Origin: Actinomycetota bacterium
GTDB taxonomy: Bacteria; Actinomycetota; Thermoleophilia; Gaiellales; Gaiellaceae
Direction of reading: 5' to 3'
DNA length: 64,000 nucleotides
NCBI GenBank assembly: GCA_005883355.1
Contig: VAXG01000102.1
Span: 1 to 64,000 of the forward strand
The position numbers were made by a program, and so were the translations under genes. Of this stretch, positions 44,409 to 53,380 are shown piece by piece; the first letter of the stretch is position 1, and every line of letters starts with the position of its first letter. The notes beneath the pieces are model-generated. The model did not search any database. It was not told the origin of the DNA and was given only the letters and a program-made list of their open reading frames with translations.

Positions 44409-45254
44409 GTGGCGCACGGCGAGCTTCCATCGTTCGACCTCGTGGTTGCCACCGTGGACCGAGTCGAGCAGCTGGGGCGGCTCCTGAATTCCCTCGACGC
44501 GCAGACGCACGCCGCATTCCGGGTCATGCTCGTCGACCAGAACGACGACGACCGCCTCGACCGGATACTGGCGAGCCACCCCGCGCTGGACGTGGTGCGG
44601 CTGCGCGCGCCGCGTGGGCTCTCCCACGCACGGAACGCGGCGCTCGGCCAGATCCGCGCCGGGCTCGTCACGTTCCCCGACGACGACTGCGTCTTCGCGC
44701 CCGACCTGCTCGAGCGCGTTGCGCGGCGATTCGCCATGGAACCAGAGCTGGACGGCCTCACCGGGCGGGCAATCGGCGAAGATGGGCAGTCGACGGCGTC
44801 ATGGGCGAGCGACTCGACGCTCCTGACCCGGCAGAATCTCTGGAACCGGGCGATCTCGTTCACGATCTTCCTGCGGCGGTCCGTCGTGGAGCGCGTAGGT
44901 GAGTTCGACGAGCAGCTCGGCCTGGGGGCAGTAGGGCCCTGGTCTTCGGGCGAAGAGACCGAATATCTCGTTCGCGCACTCGACTCGGGCGCGCGCATCC
45001 AGTACGACCCCCACCTTGTGATCGTCCACGAGGACAAAGTGCTTTCGCCTTCCGCGCTGCGATCGGTAGGCGCGCGCGACGGCGCCAGCATCGGGTACAT
45101 CCTGCGCAAGCACCGCTATCCGGTCCACACGGTGGGCCGCATGCTCGCCCGCCCACTTGGCGGGGCTCTGCTCGCCGTGGCACGGCGAGATTGGGCGCGG
45201 GTCCGTTTCCACCTCGCGACTCTCCGCGGGCGAGTGCTGGGCTACCGGTCGTGA
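44409..45254 (+). CDS. GT2 glycosyltransferase
   Basis: A 281-residue GT-A enzyme: LVVATVDRVEQLGRLL, LVDQNDDDRL, HARNAAL, then the metal-binding FPDDDCVF and GEETEYLVRAL, a GT2 pattern seen in rhamnosyl- and galactofuranosyl-like transferases. There are no membrane helices. GTG 44409 has TAGCGT six bases upstream. The next gene's GTG overlaps its stop (GTGA). The sugar it transfers cannot be told. Confidence 0.87.
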   Translation: MAHGELPSFDLVVATVDRVEQLGRLLNSLDAQTHAAFRVMLVDQNDDDRLDRILASHPALDVVRLRAPRGLSHARNAALGQIRAGLVTFPDDDCVFAPDLLERVARRFAMEPELDGLTGRAIGEDGQSTASWASDSTLLTRQNLWNRAISFTIFLRRSVVERVGEFDEQLGLGAVGPWSSGEETEYLVRALDSGARIQYDPHLVIVHEDKVLSPSALRSVGARDGASIGYILRKHRYPVHTVGRMLARPLGGALLAVARRDWARVRFHLATLRGRVLGYRS

Positions 45255-46030
45255 CGAAGCGGCCGTGGACGTTGCGCCGGGTCATGGGTGGCATCGGCCG
45301 CCGCGTGCCGCTGCGCCCCTTTCGCGTGCTCTTCCCCTATGCCGTGTGGCGGCCGCTCTTCCGGCTCTGGCTCGGAACGGTCCGCGCGCAGAGCGACCAC
45401 AGGAAGGCGATGCGCGAGCTCCTCGAGGTCTACCAGGACGCGTACGTGGGCGTCGACCTCGGTGCGATCGATTACGACGCGGGAGTGCACGCGAAGCATC
45501 GTCTGACGCGCTACCACGACTTCTTCGTCGACCGCATCGAGCGGGGCGAGCGGGTGCTCGACGTCGGCTGCGGCAAGGGCGAGCTCGCGTACGACATAGC
45601 GGAGCGCGCGGGCGCGAACGTCACAGCGATCGATGCGAGCCCATGGATGCTCCAGTTCGCGCGCACGCGATTTGCACATCCCCGCGTGACGTATGTGCAG
45701 GCCGACGCAGTTGACTACGCACCGGCTGAGATCGTCGACGTAGCCGTCCTGTCGAATGTACTCGAGCACATCGGCCCGCGCGTCGAGCTGCTGCGAGTGC
45801 TGCGTGAGCGAGCCGGCGCGAAGCGGTTGCTCATCCGAGTACCGGTCCTGGACCGTGACTGGACGGTCCCGCTGCGCCGGGAGGTCGGCCTGCCGCACTT
45901 CTCCGACCCCGAGCATCAAGTGGAGTACGACCCGCAGGTCCTGCGCGGCGAGCTCGCGGCGGCTGGCTGGGAGATGGGAGAGCCCCTGTTCGTCTGGGGC
46001 GAGATCTGGGTCGAGGCATTAGCGCGCTAG
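45251..46030 (+). CDS. class I SAM-dependent methyltransferase
   Basis: A 259-residue enzyme with motif I VLDVGCGKGE, NVTAIDASPWML, then AVLSNVLEHIGP and LLIRVPVLDRDWTVPLRRE. The basic N-terminal 60 residues (TLRRVMGGIGRR) may bind the membrane or a lipid-linked substrate. The C-terminal LPHFSDPEHQVEYD segment is common in methyltransferases of glycan clusters. GTG 45251 overlaps the GT2 stop (GTGA), suggesting that it methylates the sugar that the GT2 adds. Confidence 0.85.
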   Translation: MTKRPWTLRRVMGGIGRRVPLRPFRVLFPYAVWRPLFRLWLGTVRAQSDHRKAMRELLEVYQDAYVGVDLGAIDYDAGVHAKHRLTRYHDFFVDRIERGERVLDVGCGKGELAYDIAERAGANVTAIDASPWMLQFARTRFAHPRVTYVQADAVDYAPAEIVDVAVLSNVLEHIGPRVELLRVLRERAGAKRLLIRVPVLDRDWTVPLRREVGLPHFSDPEHQVEYDPQVLRGELAAAGWEMGEPLFVWGEIWVEALAR

Positions 46031-47089
46031 CTCAGCGAACAGCTGCGTGTGGCGGTCGAGCCACGGCTCGAGCGAGAAACGCTCGACGGCGCGCGTCCGC
46101 GCCGCCGCACGGTACGTCGGCAGATCGGCCAGGACTCGTGCGGCTGCGTCGGCGAGAGCCTCAGGCGAGGGCGGCTCGTCTCGCTCCCAACTCTCCGGAT
46201 GCGGCACGCCGACGCCGGCCTCGTTGCCGACGAGCTCCACCGTCCCCCCGCTCGCTGGATAGACGACAGGGACCCCGCAGGCCATCGCCTCGATCACCGC
46301 GCTAGGACACGGATCCTTCACCTTCGTGTGCAAGAACAGGTGGGCCCGCCGGATGAGCTTCGGTGCATCGCGCTGGGCGTAGCGGCCTACCAGCTCGACT
46401 CGCTCGCGAAGATCGAGCTCAGCCAGCAGAGGCTCAACGGACGAAACGAGTCGGCCGCTTACCAGCAGGCGTGCTTCGGGATGGATCCGGAGCAGGCACG
46501 CGAAGGTCCGGAGGCCCAGCTCGACCCTGTAGGCCTGCGTCTGGTCGCCGCCGAGCAACAGGACCGGGGGTCCCGCGGGATGCTCCGATGCGGGCACGAA
46601 GCGATCAACGTCGACGGCGTTGTGGAGGATCTCCCAGCTGCCGTTCGGCTCGCCCAGGTAGAGGTCAGACGAATCCTTGCTGAACCGACTCTGGTAGAGG
46701 ACGTGATCGGCGGCCTGGAGCGCGCGGCGCAGCGGACGGTTCAGGGCGTCTGTCCGCTCGCCCGCCCAACCCGGATACGCGACGCCGTCCTGGTTCACCA
46801 CCACCGGAATCGCGCGACGTTCCGCCAAGCGCAGCAGAGGTTCGAGATCGCGCGGCAGCCACGTCGATCCGAAGTAGAGAACGTTGAAGTCCGTCGGCCT
46901 GTTTGGGAACCTCGACGCCAAGCGCTGGACCTTCGCCGTTCCGCCGGCGACGGGCGCGCCCGGCTCCGGGATCGAGTCCTGTGCGTAGAAGACACGCGCA
47001 CCAGGCTTGGCGCGCTTCGGCGCGAGCAGACGCGCCCAGCGCCATCCCGCCCGCGCGTAGCGCCCGACGCGGGCGCGGTCAATCCGCAC
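46019..47089 (-). CDS. GT4-like glycosyltransferase
   Basis: A 356-residue GT-B protein. The N-terminus is basic (RIDRARVGRYARAGW), followed by VFYAQDSIPEPGAP and FNVLYFGSTWLPRDL. The donor domain has VLLLGGDQTQAYRVELGL and KDPCPSAVIEAMACGVP, where Asp replaces the first Glu of E-x7-E. GTG 47089 overlaps the preceding stop by 11 bp; the rest of the long open frame upstream is the neighbour's shadow. It is the last gene of the three-GT minus operon and overlaps the converging methyltransferase by 12 bp. Confidence 0.8.
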   Translation of the reverse strand: MRIDRARVGRYARAGWRWARLLAPKRAKPGARVFYAQDSIPEPGAPVAGGTAKVQRLASRFPNRPTDFNVLYFGSTWLPRDLEPLLRLAERRAIPVVVNQDGVAYPGWAGERTDALNRPLRRALQAADHVLYQSRFSKDSSDLYLGEPNGSWEILHNAVDVDRFVPASEHPAGPPVLLLGGDQTQAYRVELGLRTFACLLRIHPEARLLVSGRLVSSVEPLLAELDLRERVELVGRYAQRDAPKLIRRAHLFLHTKVKDPCPSAVIEAMACGVPVVYPASGGTVELVGNEAGVGVPHPESWERDEPPSPEALADAAARVLADLPTYRAAARTRAVERFSLEPWLDRHTQLFAELAR

Positions 47090-48188
47090 GCGCTTCGTCC
47101 TTTTTGACGAATCCCTCGAGCAGCTCGGCCCAACGGGAATCAAGGCGTTCCTCTGCGTGAGCCTCCGCGGTCGGCCGTCCTCTCCATCGCAACCGAGTCG
47201 CGAGCTCACCGTCGGCGTGGATCCGCAGCACCGCATCGGCGAGCGCCTCGACGTCGTCGACGGAGGCGACGAGGCCGTTCTGCCCGTCGACCACCAGCTC
47301 GGTCGCCTGCCCGACACGGGTTGTGACGAGCGGAATCCCCGCGGCCATCGACTCGAGAAGCGCCTTGGGGCCCCCTTCCTGCCGAGAGGTGACAAGCGAG
47401 ACGTCTAGCGCGTGATACACGCGCGCGAGCTCGTCACGCGAAGTGAGCACGTGATGCTTGTAGGGGATGTGCAGCCGGTCGAGCTCCTTGCGCACGTAAC
47501 CGCGCGCCGGGCCCGTGATGAGGACGAACAGCTCCGGAATCGATGTACGCAGCCGGTCCAGCACCGCCACCAGCGTGTCCGGCCCTTTCACCAGCTTCGG
47601 CTCCCGCCCGTCGCCGAGCCCGATGCCGTCCTTGAGGAACGAGCCGATCGTGAACGCAGAGCTCGGAACGCCCAGCAGCTCGCGCGCAGTGGACCGCGAG
47701 GATGGGCCTGCGACGGAGAAACGCGCGAGGTCGACACCGATCGGAATGCGGAAGATCCTGTCCGCCGCGACTCCGGCGTCGGCCACGAGCTCGTGCATCT
47801 CCGCATGCGTTACCTGAACTCGGTCGACGCGGGACGCATGCTTCTTGAGCGTCTCATAAGCATGATCGAATTCCGCGTAGCCGGCAGTTCCCGGACGGCC
47901 GTGGAAGTAGCTGAGGCCGAGCCGGTGGGACGACTGGAGCCAACGCGGTTGCAGCGCGCCGAAATGGTCGTGGTGAAAGACGGCCTGCCGACGCCCGAAC
48001 CGTGCCCAGGACGGTGGCGCCACCTCGTAGCCCAGCCGTCGCGCGGTTGCCGTCAGTCGTGCCCGGTCGTCGTCGATCGACCAGCCGAAACCATCCCCGA
48101 CAACGAAAAGCCGCGAGGCGTCCGGCCAGGCAGCTGTCCGCGCGAGCACATAGGCGCCGAGCGTCAGGCGTTGCAGTGCAGTCGTCAT
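47079..48188 (-). CDS. GT4 glycosyltransferase
   Basis: A 369-residue GT-B protein with LFVVGDGFGWSIDDD, AVFHHDHFGALQPRW and THAEMHELVADAG in the N-terminal domain and EGGPKALLE (E-x7-E) plus LVTTRVGQATELVV in the donor domain. ATG 48188 overlaps the stop of the gene before (ATGA). It is the middle gene of the operon 49177-46019. These three neighbouring GT-B proteins share an unusual N-terminal look and may be a recent family expansion. Confidence 0.83.
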   Translation of the reverse strand: MTTALQRLTLGAYVLARTAAWPDASRLFVVGDGFGWSIDDDRARLTATARRLGYEVAPPSWARFGRRQAVFHHDHFGALQPRWLQSSHRLGLSYFHGRPGTAGYAEFDHAYETLKKHASRVDRVQVTHAEMHELVADAGVAADRIFRIPIGVDLARFSVAGPSSRSTARELLGVPSSAFTIGSFLKDGIGLGDGREPKLVKGPDTLVAVLDRLRTSIPELFVLITGPARGYVRKELDRLHIPYKHHVLTSRDELARVYHALDVSLVTSRQEGGPKALLESMAAGIPLVTTRVGQATELVVDGQNGLVASVDDVEALADAVLRIHADGELATRLRWRGRPTAEAHAEERLDSRWAELLEGFVKKDEARAD

Positions 48189-49177
48189 CCGCGCAGGATC
48201 TCCAAGTAGCGATCGGCTACGTCCGAGAGAGCGGGCACACGGATCGCCGCACGACGCTCCTCGAGCTCCCGCCGCAACTGAGCGAACACGGCCGGAAGCT
48301 CCTCCGCGTCGTCGAACCCGATTCCTGCCTCGCCGACGAGCTCGGGATGGCCACCGCTGCGGAGAAAAGCGACCGGTAGCCCGCAGGCAAGCCCCTCGAG
48401 GAGCGCGTTCGAGCAGGGATCGTCGCGACTCGGCGCGAGGTAGAGGTCGTGGGCGCGCAGGAGGTCCGCGAGTGCCCCGGACGCAAGGGCCTCCGTCACT
48501 TGGATCCGCTCGTACGTCGCATGCGTGTTCCCGGCGAAGGTGAGATCGAAGGAATCAAAGTCGAGATTCCGGTCGAGCCAGGCCAGGACGTCGGCTCCCT
48601 TCCGTGGATTGTCTGACCAGCTCGTCGCGATCACGCGCAAACGACGGCCGGGGCGCGGCTCACGTGTAGCCGGCGGATGGAAGATGGCAGGGTCAGGCGC
48701 GTTCGGGATTACGATCGGGTCACGAAGGTCGAAGCCGAGCTCGCGGTGCTTCTGGAGGCTGTAGCGCGACTGCACGATCGTTGCGTCCGCGAGGGCGTGG
48801 TTGATCCCGACGATCCGGCGATCGCTCCCGTCGTCGAAGCCACGGTAGACGCCGATCGGCCCGTCGACGCGGTGCACCATCCGTACTCCGTCCCGTGCGA
48901 AGCGACGGAGCTTACGGAAGTCAAAATTGAAGGAGTTGAAAAGGCAGGCAGGCGTGCGACCCGAGAGGCGGTTCACCTCGACGGCGAGAGTGCGCCTCTC
49001 GAGTTCACCCACCAACGCGAGGAGGAACTGGTTCCCACCGCCGTAGGGCGGCCGGTGGAACTCGTGAAAGACAGCGATGTCCTTTGCCTCGCGTCGCGAC
49101 GCCAGCCAGTCCAGTTCGGTCCGGCCCCGGCGCGCAGACCTTCTTAACAGGACTTTTACCAATGCCCGCCTTGTCAT
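48185..49177 (-). CDS. GT4-like glycosyltransferase
   Basis: A 330-residue GT-B protein. The N-terminal part has AVFHEFHRPPYGGGNQFL, a start common in GT4s that act on secondary glycan positions, and MVHRVDGPIGVYRG. The donor domain has SRDDPCSNALLEGLACGLP, with Asp in place of the first Glu of E-x7-E. ATG 49177 begins after the hydrophobic-basic stretch; the longer open frame upstream is the shadow of the Ig-repeat gene. A weak GACAAT lies eight bases upstream. It heads the three-GT operon. Confidence 0.82.
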   Translation of the reverse strand: MTRRALVKVLLRRSARRGRTELDWLASRREAKDIAVFHEFHRPPYGGGNQFLLALVGELERRTLAVEVNRLSGRTPACLFNSFNFDFRKLRRFARDGVRMVHRVDGPIGVYRGFDDGSDRRIVGINHALADATIVQSRYSLQKHRELGFDLRDPIVIPNAPDPAIFHPPATREPRPGRRLRVIATSWSDNPRKGADVLAWLDRNLDFDSFDLTFAGNTHATYERIQVTEALASGALADLLRAHDLYLAPSRDDPCSNALLEGLACGLPVAFLRSGGHPELVGEAGIGFDDAEELPAVFAQLRRELEERRAAIRVPALSDVADRYLEILRG

Positions 49178-49248
49178 TTCCGGTGATTGTCGCGACTTGC
49201 GGCTACCATCCGGCGCTTCAGACAGTCTCAAGGGTCGCCCCGCAATAC

Positions 49249-49255
49249 AAAGGAG
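49249..49255 (+). promoter_or_regulatory. strong Shine-Dalgarno before the Ig-repeat gene
   Basis: AAAGGAG ends ten bases before ATG 49266. It is one of the few clear SD sequences in the window and supports that start rather than the earlier in-frame codons. Confidence 0.7.
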
Positions 49256-49265
49256 TCTCATTCTC

Positions 49266-50474
49266 ATGCGCATCAGCCGACTTCTGCTGCTCTCCGTCCT
49301 GGCCGCCGCAGTCGCCGGGGTGGTCATACCCAGCGCCGGTGCTCTGACGTTTCCCGACGAGATTTGCCCCGTAGCGCAAGGTACGGTGATCAAGGTTTGC
49401 CCAGCGGGTGAGACTGCAAAGCCGTACTCGATGCAGATCAAGGGTCGCGAAGGAACGGGCTGCGTCCCATATGTCAGGTTCAAGTCCGTCGGTGCGCTTC
49501 CGCCGGGCCTCACGTTGTCGTCGGACGGGTTGATCAGCGGAACGCCGACGCAGCCGGGTGAGTGGACTTTCTGGATCGATATGCAGGACATCCCGTCGTG
49601 GGAGGGCGGCATCTTTTGGTGTGGTGACGACAAATCAACGGAGAGGCAGTTCTCCATAACCATCAATCCTGGGATCAACATCGTGCAGAACGCGCTGAAC
49701 CCGAAGGTGACATTCCTGAACAAGCCGTACCCCGGCTTCCAGCTCAGCGCTTCCGGCGCTAGCAGTGCGCAGACCTGGTCGGTGAAGTCGGGCGCGCTCC
49801 CACCGGGAATGACCGTCGGCTCGAACGGGGTCGTTTCCGGGACCCCGACTGCAGCCGGCGACTTCACCTTCGTGATCCAGGTCTCCGACGGCGGTCGCTC
49901 GGATTCCGAGACGTACACGCTCACCGTCGTCGAGGAGCTGAAGATCACTCAGGCGAAGCCTCCGGCAGCCGAGGTCGGTCAGCCGTTCGCCATGGAGCCG
50001 AAGGCAACCGGCGGCCGGCCGGCGCTGAGCTGGTCGATCGAAGGGGGCGGCTCGCTCCCGGCCGGCTTGACACTCGATCCCACCACCGGCGCGATCAGCG
50101 GCAAGCCGACTCTTGCCGGCTCTTATCCCCTCAAGCTTGCCGTCCAGGACCAGCTCGGGCTGGTGCAGAGCGTGGACATCACAGTCGTCGTCGCTGCCAA
50201 GCTCAGCGCTGTCAAGAGCGCCCTGCCGGTCGTCAAGATCGGAAAGCTCTACAAAGCTCGCCTCACGGCACGCGGCGGTGCGACTCCACTCAAGTGGAGG
50301 ATCCTCGGCGGACTGCCGGGATTCCTGCCCACGGGAATCAAGTTCAGCGCGAAGACCGGCGAATTCTCCGGCGTCGCGACAGGCAAGACCGGCCTCTATC
50401 GGCTGAGGATGCAGGTGACGGACAAGCTCGGCGTCAAGGCGAGCCTGCCGATCGTCCTGAAGGTGGTCGCCTAG
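49266..50474 (+). CDS. secreted protein with four putative Ig-like (He_PIG) repeats
   Basis: A 402-residue exported protein. The signal peptide is RLLLLSVLAAAVAGVVIPSAGA. Four repeats of about 85 residues follow, each ending in a variant of the He_PIG signature: GLISGTPT, GVVSGTPT, GAISGKPT and GEFSGVAT, preceded by LPPGLTL or LPPGMTV. Cadherin-like Ig repeats of this type often bind glycans or link surface structures. There is no sorting signal, LPXTG or C-terminal anchor. It may be a matrix protein of the polysaccharide made here, but that is inference. Its 3' end overlaps the converging GT4 gene by 41 bp. Confidence 0.85.
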   Translation: MRISRLLLLSVLAAAVAGVVIPSAGALTFPDEICPVAQGTVIKVCPAGETAKPYSMQIKGREGTGCVPYVRFKSVGALPPGLTLSSDGLISGTPTQPGEWTFWIDMQDIPSWEGGIFWCGDDKSTERQFSITINPGINIVQNALNPKVTFLNKPYPGFQLSASGASSAQTWSVKSGALPPGMTVGSNGVVSGTPTAAGDFTFVIQVSDGGRSDSETYTLTVVEELKITQAKPPAAEVGQPFAMEPKATGGRPALSWSIEGGGSLPAGLTLDPTTGAISGKPTLAGSYPLKLAVQDQLGLVQSVDITVVVAAKLSAVKSALPVVKIGKLYKARLTARGGATPLKWRILGGLPGFLPTGIKFSAKTGEFSGVATGKTGLYRLRMQVTDKLGVKASLPIVLKVVA

Positions 50475-51588
50475 TTCCCGACAGGATCTCCCAGAGCGCG
50501 TTCGTATAGCGCTCCCAGGAGAAACTGCGCTCGACTGTCTCGCGGGCGCGGGTGCCGAGCTTCGACGCGGCACCCGCGTCCGCTACGAGCTCGACCACCG
50601 CCCGTTCGAGGGCGTCACCGTCAGCAGGCTCGACCAGGCGGCAGTTGATCCCGTTCTCGAGCCCGTAACCCTTCGCGACCGCGTCGGTGCGGGACACAAC
50701 CACGGGCTTGGCCATGGCCATCGCCTGGAGCAGCACGGTCGTCGCACCGGAATAGCTGTTGTCGCGCACGGGCAGTGCGACTATGCGGGCTGCCGCAATC
50801 CGATCGCGGACCTCCTCGAGCGGGATGTCCGTCTCGAGCGCGACGTTCGCCGGCAGCGATCCCAGAGAGCGAGCATGGTCCGCGCTTGCAACGATTCGGA
50901 AGCTCAGCTCCGGCCGGCGCACGGCGACGCCCTTGAGCAGGTCGAAGTCACGGCGGGGATCTGCGCCCACGGAGATGACGTCGGTGCCGGGAGACACCTC
51001 GGACATCGGCTGGAACGACTTCACATCGACGCCGAAGGGAACGAAGCGGATCGGCGGTGCACCCGGCCCGAGCCAGGAGCGGAGCCATTCGGCCTCGCTT
51101 TCCGCATACGTGATGATCGTGTGGCACGCGCGGAGTCCGTTCGCATACAGCCGGGGCATCAGCCGACCACGAAGCTGGACGAGACGCTCCGGTAGCCCGA
51201 TCGCGGTGTAGACGAGAGGCCGGCGGACGAGCCCGGCTCTCTTCAGGAACATCAGCGGAATCCCCACCGTGTCGACCGTCGAGAACACGACGTCCCCGGC
51301 GTTCATCGTCCGCAGGGACGGTAGGACGGACACGAAATCGCCTCCGTAGCCGCCGGCCCGATAGAGAGCCCGGTTGAGACCCCAATCGACTAATCGCGTC
51401 GACAGGGGAGCCCGATTGCGCTCCAGGTTGTGGCGCACCCCGACGCCCCGCGTCGCGAGCTCGTCCAGCCCGAACAGCCGGTAGCGCTCGAGCGCGCCGG
51501 GAGCCTGAGCCAGAGCGCTGCGGCGCTCCCCGGAGTCCCGGTAGGCGAAGAACACGTGGAGGGGTGGCGATCCTTCGATGGACGACAC
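50434..51588 (-). CDS. GT4-like glycosyltransferase with atypical donor motif
   Basis: A 384-residue GT-B protein: LHVFFAYRDSGERR, DVVFSTVDTVGIPL and TIITYAESEAEWL in the N-terminal half, VISVGADPRRDFD and VRDNSYSGATTVLLQAMAMAKP in the donor half. The second Glu of E-x7-E is replaced by Gln (LLQAM) and the first by Asn or Ser. This is common in a branch of GT4-like enzymes but could lower activity. GTG 51588 was chosen; upstream codons in the long frame would overlap the divergent oxygenase promoter. Confidence 0.8.
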   Translation of the reverse strand: MSSIEGSPPLHVFFAYRDSGERRSALAQAPGALERYRLFGLDELATRGVGVRHNLERNRAPLSTRLVDWGLNRALYRAGGYGGDFVSVLPSLRTMNAGDVVFSTVDTVGIPLMFLKRAGLVRRPLVYTAIGLPERLVQLRGRLMPRLYANGLRACHTIITYAESEAEWLRSWLGPGAPPIRFVPFGVDVKSFQPMSEVSPGTDVISVGADPRRDFDLLKGVAVRRPELSFRIVASADHARSLGSLPANVALETDIPLEEVRDRIAAARIVALPVRDNSYSGATTVLLQAMAMAKPVVVSRTDAVAKGYGLENGINCRLVEPADGDALERAVVELVADAGAASKLGTRARETVERSFSWERYTNALWEILSGTRRPPSGRSAGSP

Positions 51589-51606
51589 GGTAGAGAACGC
51601 GGCCGC

Positions 51607-51620
51607 TAAGGTTGCCGCCG
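51607..51620 (+). promoter_or_regulatory. -10 box before the PhyH-type oxygenase gene
   Basis: TAAGGT at 51607-51612, eight bases before ATG 51621. The TTG at 51612 overlaps the box and is therefore an unlikely start. Confidence 0.4.
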
Positions 51621-52562
51621 ATGCACCGAAAGAGGACACGTTTCGCGGCGCGCGTGCACCGTGTGGCTACGGCCCTCGAGCGCCGGGGCATCGTCGCAAC
51701 GTATGAGCTGAATGATCGCCTGCTGGCGAACCGCTCCGCGCGTCGCCGCTACACGCATGAGCCCCCGGTGCTCGACGAGCTCCAGCAGGGAGTCCTGGAC
51801 CAGCTGCGCCCTGAGGGCTACGCGACCATCCCCTTCTCGGAGCTCGCGCCGGAGCTCTGGGGTGAGCTGGAGCAGGAGGCTGCCCGCTTCGTCGCCGAGA
51901 CCGAGACGGAGCTCGCGCGAGAAAAAGAGGGCAGCGAGTCGGCGTTGCGCCGCCGTGAGGGGAAGGAGTTTCTTGTCCGCAAGTACGCCTACGACGTCGA
52001 ACTGAGCCTCGACGATCCGTGGCTACGGCTCGGGCTGAACACGCGCATGCTCGACATCGCAAACGCGTACCTGGGGATGTGGGCCAAGCTCGAGTACGTG
52101 GATGTCTGGTACACGCCGCCGCTCGAGGACCCGGAACGGCGCTCCTCCCAGCGGTGGCATCGCGACTTCAACGACCGCCATCTGTTGAAGGCGTTTCTCT
52201 ATCTCGTGGACGTCGACGAGGAGACCGGCCCCTTCGAGTACGTGCCGCGCACCGCGCCCGGCAACGAGCTCGAACACCTCTGGCCCTGGCGCCCTCTCGG
52301 CGAGAACTACCCGCCGGAGCAAGAGCTCGCCGAAAAGATCGCCGACCGGACGGTGAGCTTTACGGCACCAAAGGGGACGATCATCTTCTGCAACACGTGC
52401 GGGTTCCACCGCGGCGGCTTCGCGACGGGAAAGGCGCGCGCTCTTGCAACTGTCACGTACTCCTCGCCTGCGTCGCTGGCGTCCCTGACAGAGCGAAACT
52501 TCTCGATCCAGTCGGACGGGTCGAACGGGCTCCGTCCCGCGCAGCGCTACTCGGTCAGCTAG
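51621..52562 (+). CDS. PhyH-family 2-oxoglutarate/Fe(II)-dependent oxygenase
   Basis: A 313-residue protein. The double-stranded beta-helix metal site is visible: His180 and Asp182 in WHRDFND and the distal His263 in FHRGG, with GKARALATV nearby where an Arg would bind 2-oxoglutarate. DVWYTPPLED and FLYLVDVDEETGPFEYVP are typical of the phytanoyl-CoA dioxygenase superfamily. It would hydroxylate or oxidise a small substrate or a sugar moiety; a glycan-modifying role is suggested only by its position among glycosyltransferases. ATG 51621 is supported by TAAGGT. Its stop overlaps the converging GT2 by 8 bp. Confidence 0.83.
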   Translation: MHRKRTRFAARVHRVATALERRGIVATYELNDRLLANRSARRRYTHEPPVLDELQQGVLDQLRPEGYATIPFSELAPELWGELEQEAARFVAETETELAREKEGSESALRRREGKEFLVRKYAYDVELSLDDPWLRLGLNTRMLDIANAYLGMWAKLEYVDVWYTPPLEDPERRSSQRWHRDFNDRHLLKAFLYLVDVDEETGPFEYVPRTAPGNELEHLWPWRPLGENYPPEQELAEKIADRTVSFTAPKGTIIFCNTCGFHRGGFATGKARALATVTYSSPASLASLTERNFSIQSDGSNGLRPAQRYSVS

Positions 52563-53367
52563 ACCTCCTCAGGAACGGCCCAGCGTCGACCGTGACGAGT
52601 TCGCCACGCATGTACTTCTCGGGCTTCCAGGCCGAGGACTCGAGACGCGGCCAGCGGCGCAGCCGTCGCTTGATCGCCCCGCGCATGCTCCGGTCGTGCA
52701 TCGCACTCTCCTCGAGGATCGGCCGGCCGGATGGCGCTTCACTCGGCTCTGGATCTCGATGCGAACGTCTGAGGAAGCACGTATGCAGGCAGCGGAGCGG
52801 CGTCTCTTCCCACGACAGCCGCTCGCCGATGTTGTCCACGCTGCGCTCGCCGTATCCCCCTCGGAAGACGATCGTTCCGCCGTGCAGGCGCTCGGACCCA
52901 TCGCCAGCCCAGGAATCGATCGCCGCAAAGTTGTAGAGCTTGGTGATCGAACGTGACGGAGGAGAGAGGTAGCCCGTCGCCGTCTGCTCCTCTGAATCGA
53001 CCGCGATGCAGTTCAACACGTTGGAGGCAACCTTGAAGGCGTGACGAAAGGCGCCGCCGAGGAGTTCCTCGCGGAAGGTGAGGAGCCGCGGAGGGTCGTA
53101 GAGCTCGTCGCCGTCGACTCCGAAGACCCAGGTGTCGGTGCCGGCATACGGCTCGAGCAATTCGTGGGACAGACCCGCGTGATGTAGGCGGCTGGCATCG
53201 AGATGGTCGTACTCGCGCTCGAGCGCGCGCATGATCTCCCAGGTGCGGTCGGTCGAGACATGGTCGACGGCGTGGATCCGGTCGCAGAACTCTGCGACGT
53301 TTCTGATCGCCTGCTCGACGAAGATGTCCTCGTTGTGGACGAGCACGATCCCGACGACCTGGCTCAT
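52555..53367 (-). CDS. GT2-like glycosyltransferase
   Basis: A 270-residue GT-A protein starting VGIVLVHNEDIFVEQAI, with HAVDHVSTDRT and VFGVDGDELYDP, the latter a DxD metal site. A later GYLSPPSRSITKLYNF and an Arg-rich C-terminus (IKRRLRRWPRLE) may bind membrane lipid. It is encoded 13 bp after the Wzt-like ATPase, so it is probably part of the ABC-exported glycan pathway. ATG 53367 was chosen; the longer upstream frame would overlap the ATPase. Confidence 0.83.
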   Translation of the reverse strand: MSQVVGIVLVHNEDIFVEQAIRNVAEFCDRIHAVDHVSTDRTWEIMRALEREYDHLDASRLHHAGLSHELLEPYAGTDTWVFGVDGDELYDPPRLLTFREELLGGAFRHAFKVASNVLNCIAVDSEEQTATGYLSPPSRSITKLYNFAAIDSWAGDGSERLHGGTIVFRGGYGERSVDNIGERLSWEETPLRCLHTCFLRRSHRDPEPSEAPSGRPILEESAMHDRSMRGAIKRRLRRWPRLESSAWKPEKYMRGELVTVDAGPFLRRSS

Positions 53368-53380
53368 CCGGGGCCGCGAG

